From: a virus | IMG/VR virus record: IMGVR_UViG_3300027833_000021 | Span: 51,065-115,064 of that record | DNA: 64,000 nt | Reading direction: 5' to 3' (one strand) | Shown here: in pieces, positions 1 to 8,198 of the stretch | Position numbering within the stretch: the stretch's first letter is position 1 | Layout: each line of letters starts with the position of its first letter | Notes under the pieces: generated by a model | Seen by the model: the letters and a program-made list of their open reading frames with translations, nothing else | Databases searched by the model: none | What the model was told of the DNA's origin: nothing | Made by a program: the position numbers and the translations under genes

Positions 1-10
1 GGGTACTACG

Positions 11-1366
11 ATGTATTCATCATTAAGTAATCACACGAATAATCAAACAGCAAACTTGCCAAAAACATTAGAAGATGCAAATTCTTTATCTAGTATGAAT
101 GCACAGTTTGGTGAACAAGGCGACCCATGTGGATTCTTCAATCAAATAATGGGAATATTAAGTGGTATATTTAATGGTACTTTAGATTTTATTGAAACAG
201 GAATTGGTGATATAATTTCTTTGGTAAATGCAACAGGTATTCCAGCAATATTATCAAGTATCCTTTCAGCATTAACATCTGCTGGCGGCATTGTTGCGAC
301 TGGAATTGCAGGAGTAGTTGGATTGATTGCTGGTGGAATAGCAACGATTTTACAACAATTATCACCTCTAGTTGGAAAAATTATTAATGCAATTGGCGAT
401 ATCACTACACAAATCGCTTCAGAGATTGCTTCTCTTGCCGATATGGCTGCCTCTCTTATAAGAAAAGCATTAGCATTACTTATTGGAAGTGCGGCAACTG
501 ACCCTTGTAAACAAAATGTATTGAAAAACACAGGTTCACCTGCCATGCAAGGTGCAATTGCTCAACTAAATCAACCATTAGGACATGGCAATCCTCATAA
601 TATACCAACAACTTTAGATGATAGAGCAAATCCAGATGAAGTGACAAAGAAACTTACAGCGGCAAAAGCCGAAGCATTGTTAAAGGCTGGTGTACCTCAA
701 TCACCATTTACAGATGCGGCAAAAGAATATACTACAAATGATTCTGTATTACATTCTTCAGCAGAAACAACATCTGTCCGTCCAAAATCAAGACCATCGT
801 CTAATACTACATACACAACTACAGGAGAAGCAACATCATCTAGTAGTTTTGATGAAGAATTAATGCCAACAAGAAAAGCCGGCGAAACTATGGACGAATT
901 TATGAAGCGTATTGGTGCAACAAGACAGGCAACAGTTGAAGAAAGAGAATCAGAAGCAATGAAGAGCCGAGAAGTAGTTTCACTACAAGTTCGAGCAATG
1001 GTAAGAGAATGGCAACCAAAACAATTAGACTATACAAGAGATTCAAGGGCATTAATGAGTAAGATGCGTTTTGCTTTGGATACTAAGAATTTTACAAACA
1101 AAACTTCACTAAAGAGTAGGTTGAAACAATTACTTGATATTCAATACGATAACCAAGTAAGAGTAGAAAATTTAACAAATCAATATGCGGAAGCATTCAA
1201 ATACTGGACTGATGGTGGTATACCAAATAAAGTAACAGAAGCAAAACTTAGACTTCAATATAATGCTCGTATCAGACCAGCACAAACTCGTACATATAAT
1301 AATGCAGTTTCTTCTAAAAATGCAGTAGAAACCGAATGGAATAGTATTGACAGTCAGTTGTATTAA
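11..1366 (+). CDS. Hydrophobic, possibly structural protein, 451 aa (5' end may lie outside the window)
   Basis: I do not recognise a family. Residues about 45-165 are rich in Gly, Ala, Ile and Leu and look like several membrane-active or tightly packed hydrophobic helices. The middle (about 165-290) is polar and Ser/Thr-rich, and the last 150 residues look helical with many Lys and Gln. The frame stays open to the first base of the window and no ribosome site is visible, so the true start may lie upstream. It is followed by a late-promoter-like box and a P-loop kinase. A virion or membrane-penetrating role is a guess from composition only. Confidence 0.6.
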   Translation: MYSSLSNHTNNQTANLPKTLEDANSLSSMNAQFGEQGDPCGFFNQIMGILSGIFNGTLDFIETGIGDIISLVNATGIPAILSSILSALTSAGGIVATGIAGVVGLIAGGIATILQQLSPLVGKIINAIGDITTQIASEIASLADMAASLIRKALALLIGSAATDPCKQNVLKNTGSPAMQGAIAQLNQPLGHGNPHNIPTTLDDRANPDEVTKKLTAAKAEALLKAGVPQSPFTDAAKEYTTNDSVLHSSAETTSVRPKSRPSSNTTYTTTGEATSSSSFDEELMPTRKAGETMDEFMKRIGATRQATVEERESEAMKSREVVSLQVRAMVREWQPKQLDYTRDSRALMSKMRFALDTKNFTNKTSLKSRLKQLLDIQYDNQVRVENLTNQYAEAFKYWTDGGIPNKVTEAKLRLQYNARIRPAQTRTYNNAVSSKNAVETEWNSIDSQLY

Positions 1367-1402
1367 TGTTATAATATTCAGTAAGATAATCACAAACTTT
1401 AA

Positions 1403-1410
1403 GATAAATA
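1403..1410 (+). promoter_or_regulatory. T4-late-like promoter box GATAAATA
   Basis: The box lies 30 nt before the P-loop kinase start. It matches the NATAAATA pattern seen repeatedly upstream of genes in this window and resembles the T4 late promoter TATAAATA. Confidence 0.5.
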
Positions 1411-1439
1411 CTACAAAGTTGTAATTTTAGGAATATATT

Positions 1440-2153
1440 ATGAGAGTAAATGAAATAATTGGTAGTATTGAAGAAGGTGTCGATGACCCTCATATCTTTA
1501 AAGCAGTGTTTATGGCTGGTGGACCAGGAAGTGGCAAAAGTCGTATCGCAGGTTCGCCTATTCTAAAAGGTGGTGGTCTAAGACCTATCAACTCAGATGA
1601 TGTCTACGAATACAAGATGAAAAAAGCAGGATTAGATTATGGTGACCCAGATGTTATCTATTCTGACCAAGGCCAAGAAATTCGTGGTAAAGCAAAAGAA
1701 GTTACTGCTAAAAGAGAGCAGATGTACTTAGATGGCAGATTAGGTGTTATTATTGACGGAACAGGAAGAGATGTTAATAAGATATCAACATCCGTAGAAA
1801 AACTAACACAAATGGGCTATTCATGTATGATGGTTTTTGTGAATACAAGTTTAGACATTGCACAAGAAAGAAACTTGAATAGAAAAAGAACTCTAAAGCC
1901 AGAAGAAGTCGAAAGAATGTGGAACGAGGTTCAAAACAATATGATGAAGTTTCAACAGTTGTTTGGTAAAGGAAAGTTTCAAATCGTTGACAACAACGGT
2001 GGATTAGAAGACCCAGAAAGAAAGAAAAACTTTGACAAAGTTCAGAAGAATGTTACTGCATTTCTAAATCGACCACCTTCAAATCCTCATGCGAAAAAAT
2101 GGATGCAAAATCAAAGACGATTGAAGAATGCACAAAATCAACAAGAAAAATAG
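1440..2153 (+). CDS. P-loop kinase (zeta-toxin / AAA_33-like)
   Basis: A 237 aa nucleotide-binding protein, probably a small-molecule or nucleic-acid kinase. A Walker A motif GGPGSGKS sits at residues 27-34, and a DGTGRD segment follows a hydrophobic strand in the place of the second phosphate-binding region. Arg/Lys-rich helices after it could form the lid. The C-terminus is basic, which hints at nucleic-acid contact. The substrate cannot be told from sequence. A late box lies 30 nt upstream, and the glycosyltransferase gene follows after 7 nt. Confidence 0.75.
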   Translation: MRVNEIIGSIEEGVDDPHIFKAVFMAGGPGSGKSRIAGSPILKGGGLRPINSDDVYEYKMKKAGLDYGDPDVIYSDQGQEIRGKAKEVTAKREQMYLDGRLGVIIDGTGRDVNKISTSVEKLTQMGYSCMMVFVNTSLDIAQERNLNRKRTLKPEEVERMWNEVQNNMMKFQQLFGKGKFQIVDNNGGLEDPERKKNFDKVQKNVTAFLNRPPSNPHAKKWMQNQRRLKNAQNQQEK

Positions 2154-2160
2154 GTAAGCG

Positions 2161-3006
2161 ATGGTAATAGTAGATAAGTTGGCTGAATATAGAAAAGATA
2201 TTGACTTAAATTTTATCAAAAAGACACACGTTCATTATTGTACACCCTGTTACGCTGGACAAATTTCAGAACCATATTTTAGGTCATGGACTAAAGGTCA
2301 CATGATGTTCACAAAATATGATATTCCATATACATTAACTACCTCAGCAAATGAGAGTTTAATATCACGTGCAAGATGTCATATGGTTGCATACTTCATG
2401 GCTAATCCAGAAGCAACACATATGATGTTTATCGATGCAGATATTAATTTCGATGCTATGGATATATTGCATATGTTACAACATGATAAAGACATTATTG
2501 TTGGTGCATATCCGAAAAAACAATTAGACTGGGAATCTATTAAAGACGCATCAGAAAGAGGATTAGATATAGGAACACTCAAAGATTGTGCGGCAAATTA
2601 TGCCATAAATCCTGACTGGGATTATAACGAAGAAACTGATACACGCAAATTGCATATCGAAGATGGAGTAGTACGGCTTAAAGATGCCGCAACAGGCTTC
2701 ATGCTTATTAAACGAAGTGTTATAGAAAAAATGGTAGAAGCATATCCTGAAATGCACTTCAATAATGATTTACACTTTGAAGAAGAATTTGCTAAATGGA
2801 CATACCTATTCTTTGATTGTATGCATGAAGAAGGTACAAAGAGATACTTAAGTGAAGACTATGCATTTTGTAGAAGATGGCAAGCATTGGGTGGTGAAGT
2901 TTGGTTAGACCCACTTGTAAAACTAGACCATGTTGGTCATTATACATTTAATGGAAACATTGGCAAAATGTTCTATACTTCTTCTCCAAAGATAGAAGAT
3001 TTATAA
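2161..3006 (+). CDS. GT-A fold glycosyltransferase
   Basis: The protein (281 aa) has a hydrophobic strand ending in IDADINF, with the DxD metal/nucleotide-sugar motif at about residues 92-94. It then has an acceptor-side region and a late EDYAFCRRW segment typical of GT2-like enzymes. It probably transfers a sugar from a nucleotide sugar to a phage or host acceptor. Nearby epimerase (5849) and nucleotide-sugar dehydrogenase (46542) genes could supply donors. The acceptor is unknown. Confidence 0.75.
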   Translation: MVIVDKLAEYRKDIDLNFIKKTHVHYCTPCYAGQISEPYFRSWTKGHMMFTKYDIPYTLTTSANESLISRARCHMVAYFMANPEATHMMFIDADINFDAMDILHMLQHDKDIIVGAYPKKQLDWESIKDASERGLDIGTLKDCAANYAINPDWDYNEETDTRKLHIEDGVVRLKDAATGFMLIKRSVIEKMVEAYPEMHFNNDLHFEEEFAKWTYLFFDCMHEEGTKRYLSEDYAFCRRWQALGGEVWLDPLVKLDHVGHYTFNGNIGKMFYTSSPKIEDL

Positions 3007-3014
3007 TATAAATA
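3007..3014 (+). promoter_or_regulatory. T4-late-like box TATAAATA
   Basis: The box overlaps the end of the glycosyltransferase gene and ends only 5 nt before the next ATG. If it is used, the mRNA would be almost leaderless. It could be a chance match in AT-rich DNA. Confidence 0.3.
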
Positions 3015-3019
3015 GTAGC

Positions 3020-3481
3020 ATGAAAGATGCTATACAAAAATGGTTGGATGATTTTGTCACCAAACCTAATCCATTATTAAATGGATTCCCGCCTTGTCCT
3101 TATGCAAGAGCGGCAATTGTTGATTATATTGAGACTAACCATATTCGTTCAGAACTACATGATTTATTAAATAATTGGACAGATGATGTCCAAGTTGTAA
3201 TCGTACACACATCTACAGATAATTACACACCAGAACATCTTTCCCATATAGTTGATGAGTTTAATGAAATAGCAATGAAACAAGATATTGTTGCTTTAGA
3301 AGACCATCCTAATGATGAAGAATTTGTGAATGGTGTACATATGAACTTTGGTGAATGTATCATAGTCTTAGTACAAAGATTGAGTAAAGTAAACGAAGCA
3401 AGTACAATACTTAAGAAAAAAGGATACTATGATACATGGAGTAAAGAAAACTTAGATGATGTCGTCAACTGGAGAGAGTGA
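3020..3481 (+). CDS. Conserved-looking hypothetical protein with PCPYA motif (DUF1415-like?)
   Basis: A 153 aa soluble protein. The start reads W-x-D-x-F then FPPCPYARAA (about residues 23-32), which resembles the Trp...CPFA signature of DUF1415 proteins, whose function is unknown. The similarity is limited to that motif, so the family call is weak. It overlaps the next gene at TGATG, so the two are probably co-translated. Confidence 0.5.
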   Translation: MKDAIQKWLDDFVTKPNPLLNGFPPCPYARAAIVDYIETNHIRSELHDLLNNWTDDVQVVIVHTSTDNYTPEHLSHIVDEFNEIAMKQDIVALEDHPNDEEFVNGVHMNFGECIIVLVQRLSKVNEASTILKKKGYYDTWSKENLDDVVNWRE

Positions 3482-3960
3482 TGAGTTATTCATATGCGAG
3501 GATTAATTTAGAAAAAACAAACTATAGTAAAATAGATAATTATCAAATACTTCTTAATCCAGTTCCTAAAGAACTAGATGAGATTTACTTTACATATTGT
3601 AGGCATCATAATTTTAGTAGTGTTATGCCTATATTTGATTCTGAATACTATGATAATGATGTTATAGGATATTATGACGGAGATGTACTAGTTGCATTTT
3701 CTCTTATAACAAGATATAATGATGAGAATGCAGAGTGTTTGCAATTCGCATGGGATTATAATAAACCAAAGATGTTTTTAGGTCTTGCAAGTTTAAGAAA
3801 TGAATGTGCTATGTACAAAGAATTAGGTTTTAAATATCTTTATGTTGGTGGTGCAGATGCATATAAAAACAACATGGATGGGTTAGAAATTATGACACCC
3901 GTTTCATGGATAGATAATAGGTGGAGAATAGATGGATTCGAAAAAGTACAAGGTAAATGA
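3481..3960 (+). CDS. GNAT-fold protein resembling aminoacyl-tRNA-protein transferase C-domain
   Basis: About 159 aa from ATG 3481, which overlaps the preceding stop codon and has GGAGAG upstream. The segment FLGLASLRNECAMYKELGF followed by KYLYVGG resembles the conserved helix-strand region of arginyl/leucyl-tRNA-protein transferases (ATE/Bpt, GNAT superfamily). The usual N-terminal Cys cluster of ATE is absent, so this is a short, divergent relative. If it does act on protein N-termini, the phage ClpS and ClpX would be logical partners. The match is by eye only. The end overlaps the amidinotransferase gene by 29 nt. Confidence 0.5.
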   Translation: MSYSYARINLEKTNYSKIDNYQILLNPVPKELDEIYFTYCRHHNFSSVMPIFDSEYYDNDVIGYYDGDVLVAFSLITRYNDENAECLQFAWDYNKPKMFLGLASLRNECAMYKELGFKYLYVGGADAYKNNMDGLEIMTPVSWIDNRWRIDGFEKVQGK

Positions 3961-5116
3961 AGTAAACGCATGGAATGGATGGGATCCGTTAAAGCAAGTA
4001 GTTCTTGGTAATTGTTTCCCACCTGAGTTCTTCGAGGATGTGAAAGACACAAAACTCAGAGACTTATTACAACGTCTACTATATGAAACAAGAGAAGATT
4101 TACAAAATATTCAAAATACACTTGAGGGTTTAGGGGTAGAAGTAGTTCGTATGCCAGAATATGGCATGACTAATTTTCCTTTAGTGCGACATGAAAGCCC
4201 AAAGACGATAAACGAAGCCGCTGAACTAGGTATGCAAGGTGCATATAGAGACGGTAAAGTTCACGGTTTTCCTAAACCTTGTCTTACTCCACGTGATGAT
4301 ATTATAACTCTTGGTAATAAATGTTTGTTTACTAGTAATCTATTAGACAATGTTATAGAGGATGGTGAGATATTTAATCCTGACCACTTAGATTTGTTTA
4401 GTCAAAAAGAATGGAATTTATACAGACAAGGTAAAGTATTAAAAGGACCATTAAATCCTACACCTCATTTAATAAAAGATGCTACTGAACAAAGAAGATT
4501 TGATGCATCATTCCAGTTTTGGGCACCACTCATACATAGGGTTGGCGACAGACTTGTTGTAGACCAACAAGATTGGGCAAATCTATCTGATGTAATATTG
4601 AAAAGATATCCACAATTCACAGCGGCAAATATTGCAGTTGGTGGACACACAGATGGTTCAATGAATTTACCAAAACCTGGACTTGTTATATGTGGTGATT
4701 GGATGGGACCAGAAGACTTTAAACATACATTGCCTGGATGGGATGTATTGAGAATAGAACATCCAAATCAGACAAAAAGTGAGTTTGGAAGTTGGGCTGA
4801 TGAGAAACATATCACACAGGGAAGATGGTGGACACCAGAAGCAAAATCTAATCCTGAACTTGTAGATTTTGTAGACAATTGGTTAACTAATTGGGTAGGT
4901 TATGCAGAAGAAAGCATATTTGAAGTAAATATGTTATCTGTAAATCCAGAAACGATATTAAGTTTGAACTATCAACCAGAAGTACATAACGCACTGAAAA
5001 AACACGGAATAGAACCAATCTATTGTAGATTTAGACACAGAAACTTTTGGGATGGTGGATTACACTGTTTAACAGTTGATACAGTAAGAGAGGGCGGAAT
5101 ACAGTCATATTTTTAG
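3932..5116 (+). CDS. Amidinotransferase (arginine:glycine amidinotransferase-like)
   Basis: A 394 aa protein of the amidinotransferase/arginine-deiminase superfamily. The N-terminus has NEVNAWNGWDPLKQVVLG, typical of the family. The catalytic His-x-Asp lies in GGHTDGS, and the nucleophile Cys lies near the end in WDGGLHCLTVD. Such enzymes move the amidino group of arginine to an amine acceptor through a covalent Cys-amidino intermediate. The acceptor here (glycine, inosamine, lysine or other) cannot be predicted. The overlap with the previous gene suggests coupled translation. This is an unusual cargo for a phage. Confidence 0.8.
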   Translation: MDSKKYKVNEVNAWNGWDPLKQVVLGNCFPPEFFEDVKDTKLRDLLQRLLYETREDLQNIQNTLEGLGVEVVRMPEYGMTNFPLVRHESPKTINEAAELGMQGAYRDGKVHGFPKPCLTPRDDIITLGNKCLFTSNLLDNVIEDGEIFNPDHLDLFSQKEWNLYRQGKVLKGPLNPTPHLIKDATEQRRFDASFQFWAPLIHRVGDRLVVDQQDWANLSDVILKRYPQFTAANIAVGGHTDGSMNLPKPGLVICGDWMGPEDFKHTLPGWDVLRIEHPNQTKSEFGSWADEKHITQGRWWTPEAKSNPELVDFVDNWLTNWVGYAEESIFEVNMLSVNPETILSLNYQPEVHNALKKHGIEPIYCRFRHRNFWDGGLHCLTVDTVREGGIQSYF

Positions 5117-5126
5117 TAATTTGCTA

Positions 5127-5155
5127 TTGCATAATGATTAAAAGTGTGTTATACT
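5127..5155 (+). promoter_or_regulatory. sigma70-like promoter, TTGCAT-17-TATACT
   Basis: A -35 TTGCAT and a -10 TATACT preceded by GTGTGT (extended -10) lie 30 nt before the yggX-like gene. Confidence 0.55.
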
Positions 5156-5184
5156 TATTAGATGATTATTATGGAGAATACTGA

Positions 5185-5445
5185 ATGAGTATGGTTTATT
5201 GTACAAAATATGGCAAAGAATTGCCTGCCCTAACAACTGCACCTTTTCCTGGCGAAGCAGGTGAAAAAATCTTAAATGAAATCTCAGCACAAGCATGGTT
5301 TGAATGGCTTGAGATGCAGACTATGTTTATCAACGAAAATCAATTAAACATGATGGACCCACAGGCTAGAGAGTTTCTAGCAGAACGAAGAGATGAATTT
5401 CTTTTCGAAGGTGGTGATATTATTGAACCGCCAGAGCCTATCTAA
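5185..5445 (+). CDS. yggX: YggX-family Fe(II)-trafficking / Fe-S protection protein
   Basis: An 86 aa protein matching YggX over nearly its whole length. It has an N-terminal Cys (residue 6, YCTKYGKEL), the PGEAGEKILNEISAQAW block, QTMFINENQLNMM, and the FLFEGG end. In enterobacteria YggX protects Fe-S clusters against oxidation and helps iron handling. The gene has its own promoter and a GGAG site, and it overlaps the start of the thioesterase gene by one base. Phage copies are not something I know as common. A link to the ferredoxin and radical SAM genes in this window is inferred. Confidence 0.9.
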   Translation: MSMVYCTKYGKELPALTTAPFPGEAGEKILNEISAQAWFEWLEMQTMFINENQLNMMDPQAREFLAERRDEFLFEGGDIIEPPEPI

Positions 5446-5840
5446 TGAAAGAGTTGACTTATCAACTTCATGCGGCAGATGTTCCATTGAATATGCATGG
5501 AAGCGTAACGGGTGCATGGTTGTTTGATGTACTAGATAGAGCGGCACTTGTTTGGATTAATGAAAACATTACCAACAAAATCAAAGGTGTCTCCGTAGCA
5601 ACACATACTGCCGATGTAAAGTATCATCAGAGAGTTTTACAATATGGTTTTGTTTCGGCATATGCTGAATGTATCAGTGTTACTCCTGGTAAGATTACAA
5701 TTGATGTTGATTTATACAATAGAACACAAGATGAAGCGGAAGGCGAATTAGCCGTTTCTGGCACATTAGCATTTAGTATGATAGATAATGCTACTTATAG
5801 ATTAAAAAAAATACCAAGAGAATTCTTAAGTATTAAATAG
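5445..5840 (+). CDS. Hotdog-fold acyl-CoA thioesterase (YciA-like)
   Basis: A 131 aa single hotdog domain. The region DVPLNMHGSVTGAWLFDVLD matches the N-x-x-G-x-x-x-G-x-x-x-x-x-x-D active-site helix of acyl-CoA thioesterases, and VKYHQRV and a C-terminal strand complete the fold. It likely hydrolyses acyl-CoA or acyl-ACP thioesters. It starts on the last base of yggX (TAATG), so both come from one mRNA. AcpS and a lipase elsewhere in the window also touch lipid metabolism. Confidence 0.8.
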   Translation: MKELTYQLHAADVPLNMHGSVTGAWLFDVLDRAALVWINENITNKIKGVSVATHTADVKYHQRVLQYGFVSAYAECISVTPGKITIDVDLYNRTQDEAEGELAVSGTLAFSMIDNATYRLKKIPREFLSIK

Positions 5841-5848
5841 GAGAATAC

Positions 5849-6751
5849 ATGCAAACAAATGGCAAAGTGCTTGTCACTGGCGGAGCGGGATTTATAGGAA
5901 CTGAATTAGTACAACAGTTACACAATAAAGGTTATGAAATAACCATCTTGGATAAACAAGAAAAACCAATCGGTCTAGACCATGTGAAATATATTCAAGG
6001 TGATTTGTCAAGTCCTGCAAGATGTGTTATGGCATGTGCTGGTCAAGATTATGTTATTCATTTGGCAGCCAAAGCCAGAATACCAGAGAGTTTTATTAAT
6101 CCAGATGCATACTTTGATGCAAATGTAACGGGTACAAGAAACATCTTAACAGCCGCAAGTGCGGTAGGTATTAGAAAATTTGTGTATGCGGGTTCTAGTT
6201 CAGTATATGGAAACAATGTTGCACCTAACAAACCAACTCATAAACCAGACCCACTAAATTATTACGCAATGTCAAAGTTATTTGGCGAACATCTATGTAA
6301 GCAATACAAAATTATGTTTGATTTGAACTATAACATTATGCGTTTCTTTACAGTATACTCTAAAAATCAACCTACTTCTCTTATGTTTGGAAAGTTTGCC
6401 CAACTTGTTAAAGAAGGTAAACCAGTCACTATCCATGGTGATGGAGAAATGAGAAGAGATTACATACATATTTCTGACGTAGCATCAGCACTTATTGCCA
6501 GCATAGAAAGTAAAGTTAAGAACGATACATTCAATGTAGGAACTGGTAACAATATATCAGTTAATGCAGTTGTTGATATATTAAGAGAATATGCACCAGA
6601 ATTAGAAGCAATTAACGTAGAAAAACCAAAAGGATATGCACCAGAAACATTAGCAGATATTAGCAAGACTAAAAATCTACTACAATGGTCTCCAGATACT
6701 TTAATAGTTCCTGGACTAAATGAGATGTTTAAGACTATATTTAAGAAATGA
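5849..6751 (+). CDS. NAD-dependent nucleotide-sugar epimerase/dehydratase (extended SDR)
   Basis: A 300 aa extended short-chain dehydrogenase. The NAD site GGAGFIG is at about residues 11-17, the active site is SSSVYG then YYAMSKLFGE (YxxxK), and RRDYIHISDVA is the usual sugar-nucleotide region. It is closest in type to UDP-glucose 4-epimerase/dTDP-glucose dehydratase relatives. It has a GGAG site and an ATGA overlap with the next gene. Together with the glycosyltransferase it suggests glycan or DNA-sugar synthesis. Confidence 0.85.
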   Translation: MQTNGKVLVTGGAGFIGTELVQQLHNKGYEITILDKQEKPIGLDHVKYIQGDLSSPARCVMACAGQDYVIHLAAKARIPESFINPDAYFDANVTGTRNILTAASAVGIRKFVYAGSSSVYGNNVAPNKPTHKPDPLNYYAMSKLFGEHLCKQYKIMFDLNYNIMRFFTVYSKNQPTSLMFGKFAQLVKEGKPVTIHGDGEMRRDYIHISDVASALIASIESKVKNDTFNVGTGNNISVNAVVDILREYAPELEAINVEKPKGYAPETLADISKTKNLLQWSPDTLIVPGLNEMFKTIFKK

Positions 6752-7737
6752 TAAGTATTGTACAATTTTCAAGTAAAGCCGGAGCGGCAAGTAATTACAT
6801 TGCTAAACAATGTATGTGGGCAGGAGTCGTAGATAAGAGAATTGACAGAGAACCAAATAAAAAAGTCAATGAATATACTATTCCAAGAACTAAAATAGGA
6901 AATCATTTTGAAAATAGACATGAACTCTGGAAGATGAAATGTGACGATGAAGAACTATTACAAAAGACAAGTGTAATTAAACCAAAATTAATGGAATTAC
7001 ATTACTGGTGCAAAGATAATAAACCTGAAACATTACTGAATTCTGCTAATGCAAAAGAAATAGCACAGCGAATGGAACACAATAGACGACAAGTAATTGA
7101 AAAACTTGATATTATGTGGAAAGACGAATGGTGTATGGCTTATTCTGCTTTTTGGAACTGGGAAGATTGGGGTAGATTATCAGGAAAGTCAGTTGTACTA
7201 TCTGAATATGTACTAGACCTGATAGAAGATGTTCAGCAGTATTTCGTAGATTGCAAATTGTATTATTGGAAAGTTTGTGAACAAAAAGGTTGGAATATTC
7301 TTAGTATTTCACATCAGCATACATACGTAGAAACACCAGGACTTATATTGCCTGATAATTTTGTACACGGATATCTTAGATGCGATATCGCTTCAAGCAA
7401 ATATATAGATACTTTATTAGAAATAAAGCGTGGCGTAACAGTTACATCTGAGTATTTGAATAAAATACTAAGTTCAGATATAGATAAAGACCATGACCCA
7501 ACATGGGGTGTGTCAAAATGGACAGAAGAATTATCACATGAAATATTTGACTATAGAAAGATATTCATAGATAACGATAGCAATGAGATACAGCGGTTGT
7601 ATGACTTCTTTCTTAATTTAGAATACTTTGAAGAACACAAAGAAAGAATTCTACAAGAGTTCTTTGATTATAATGATAAAAATATGAAACTTATGAAATC
7701 ATTAGCATTGCCAATGTATGAAGAAGTGAATAAATAA
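6748..7737 (+). CDS. Hypothetical protein, possibly sulfotransferase-like
   Basis: A 329 aa soluble protein starting on ATGA overlap with the epimerase. The N-terminal strand-loop-helix IVQFSSKAGAASNYIAKQ is placed like the phosphosulfate loop of sulfotransferases, but the classic Lys-Ser/Thr motif is not clear. The rest is rich in Trp, Asp and Glu. I cannot assign a function; the sulfotransferase idea is weak. Confidence 0.5.
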   Translation: MISIVQFSSKAGAASNYIAKQCMWAGVVDKRIDREPNKKVNEYTIPRTKIGNHFENRHELWKMKCDDEELLQKTSVIKPKLMELHYWCKDNKPETLLNSANAKEIAQRMEHNRRQVIEKLDIMWKDEWCMAYSAFWNWEDWGRLSGKSVVLSEYVLDLIEDVQQYFVDCKLYYWKVCEQKGWNILSISHQHTYVETPGLILPDNFVHGYLRCDIASSKYIDTLLEIKRGVTVTSEYLNKILSSDIDKDHDPTWGVSKWTEELSHEIFDYRKIFIDNDSNEIQRLYDFFLNLEYFEEHKERILQEFFDYNDKNMKLMKSLALPMYEEVNK

Positions 7738-7769
7738 AATATATAGTTAAGGAATAACAAGGAATTATA

Positions 7770-8198
7770 ATGAAATTAGTAGATAAAACAAATAAGATAT
7801 TAAAGACTGTCTGCGATGAACATATCATTTCAGAACATTCTGAAAAAATGGCATATGATATGATTTTAGTAATGCAAGAGCATGATGCAATTGGACTTGC
7901 CGCACCACAAGTCGGTGAGAATACAGCATTGATGATAATTGGTCATAAAGACAATGGTTATGTTGTTTGTTCAAATCCAACGTGGGAAGAAGCAGAAGAT
8001 AGTGAAGATGAAGAATTCTTAGAAGGATGTGTTAGTTTTCCTGGATTAGAATTAAAAATCACTAGACCTAATAAGATATTGGGTACATTTACAAATTTAG
8101 CAGGAGAAAGAAAAACATCAATGTTCGTAGGAGTATGGGCTCAAGCATTTCAACATGAGTGTGACCATCTAAATGGCATTACATTTGATACTCTATAA
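7770..8198 (+). CDS. def: Peptide deformylase
   Basis: A 142 aa protein with all three deformylase motifs: IGLAAPQ (about residues 47-53), EGCVS, and HECDH near the end (the metal-binding HExxH). It removes the formyl group from nascent N-termini. It lacks most of the C-terminal extension of bacterial enzymes, as phage deformylases do. It has an AAGGAAT site and is joined to the next gene by a TAATG overlap. It would suit fast production of phage proteins and fits the IF-3/bS21 genes downstream. Confidence 0.92.
   Translation: MKLVDKTNKILKTVCDEHIISEHSEKMAYDMILVMQEHDAIGLAAPQVGENTALMIIGHKDNGYVVCSNPTWEEAEDSEDEEFLEGCVSFPGLELKITRPNKILGTFTNLAGERKTSMFVGVWAQAFQHECDHLNGITFDTL

Noticed and set aside
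7728-7736. AATAAATA before the deformylase gene as a late promoter
   Set aside because: It overlaps the previous stop codon region, the first base differs from the better boxes, and such strings are frequent by chance in this AT-rich DNA.
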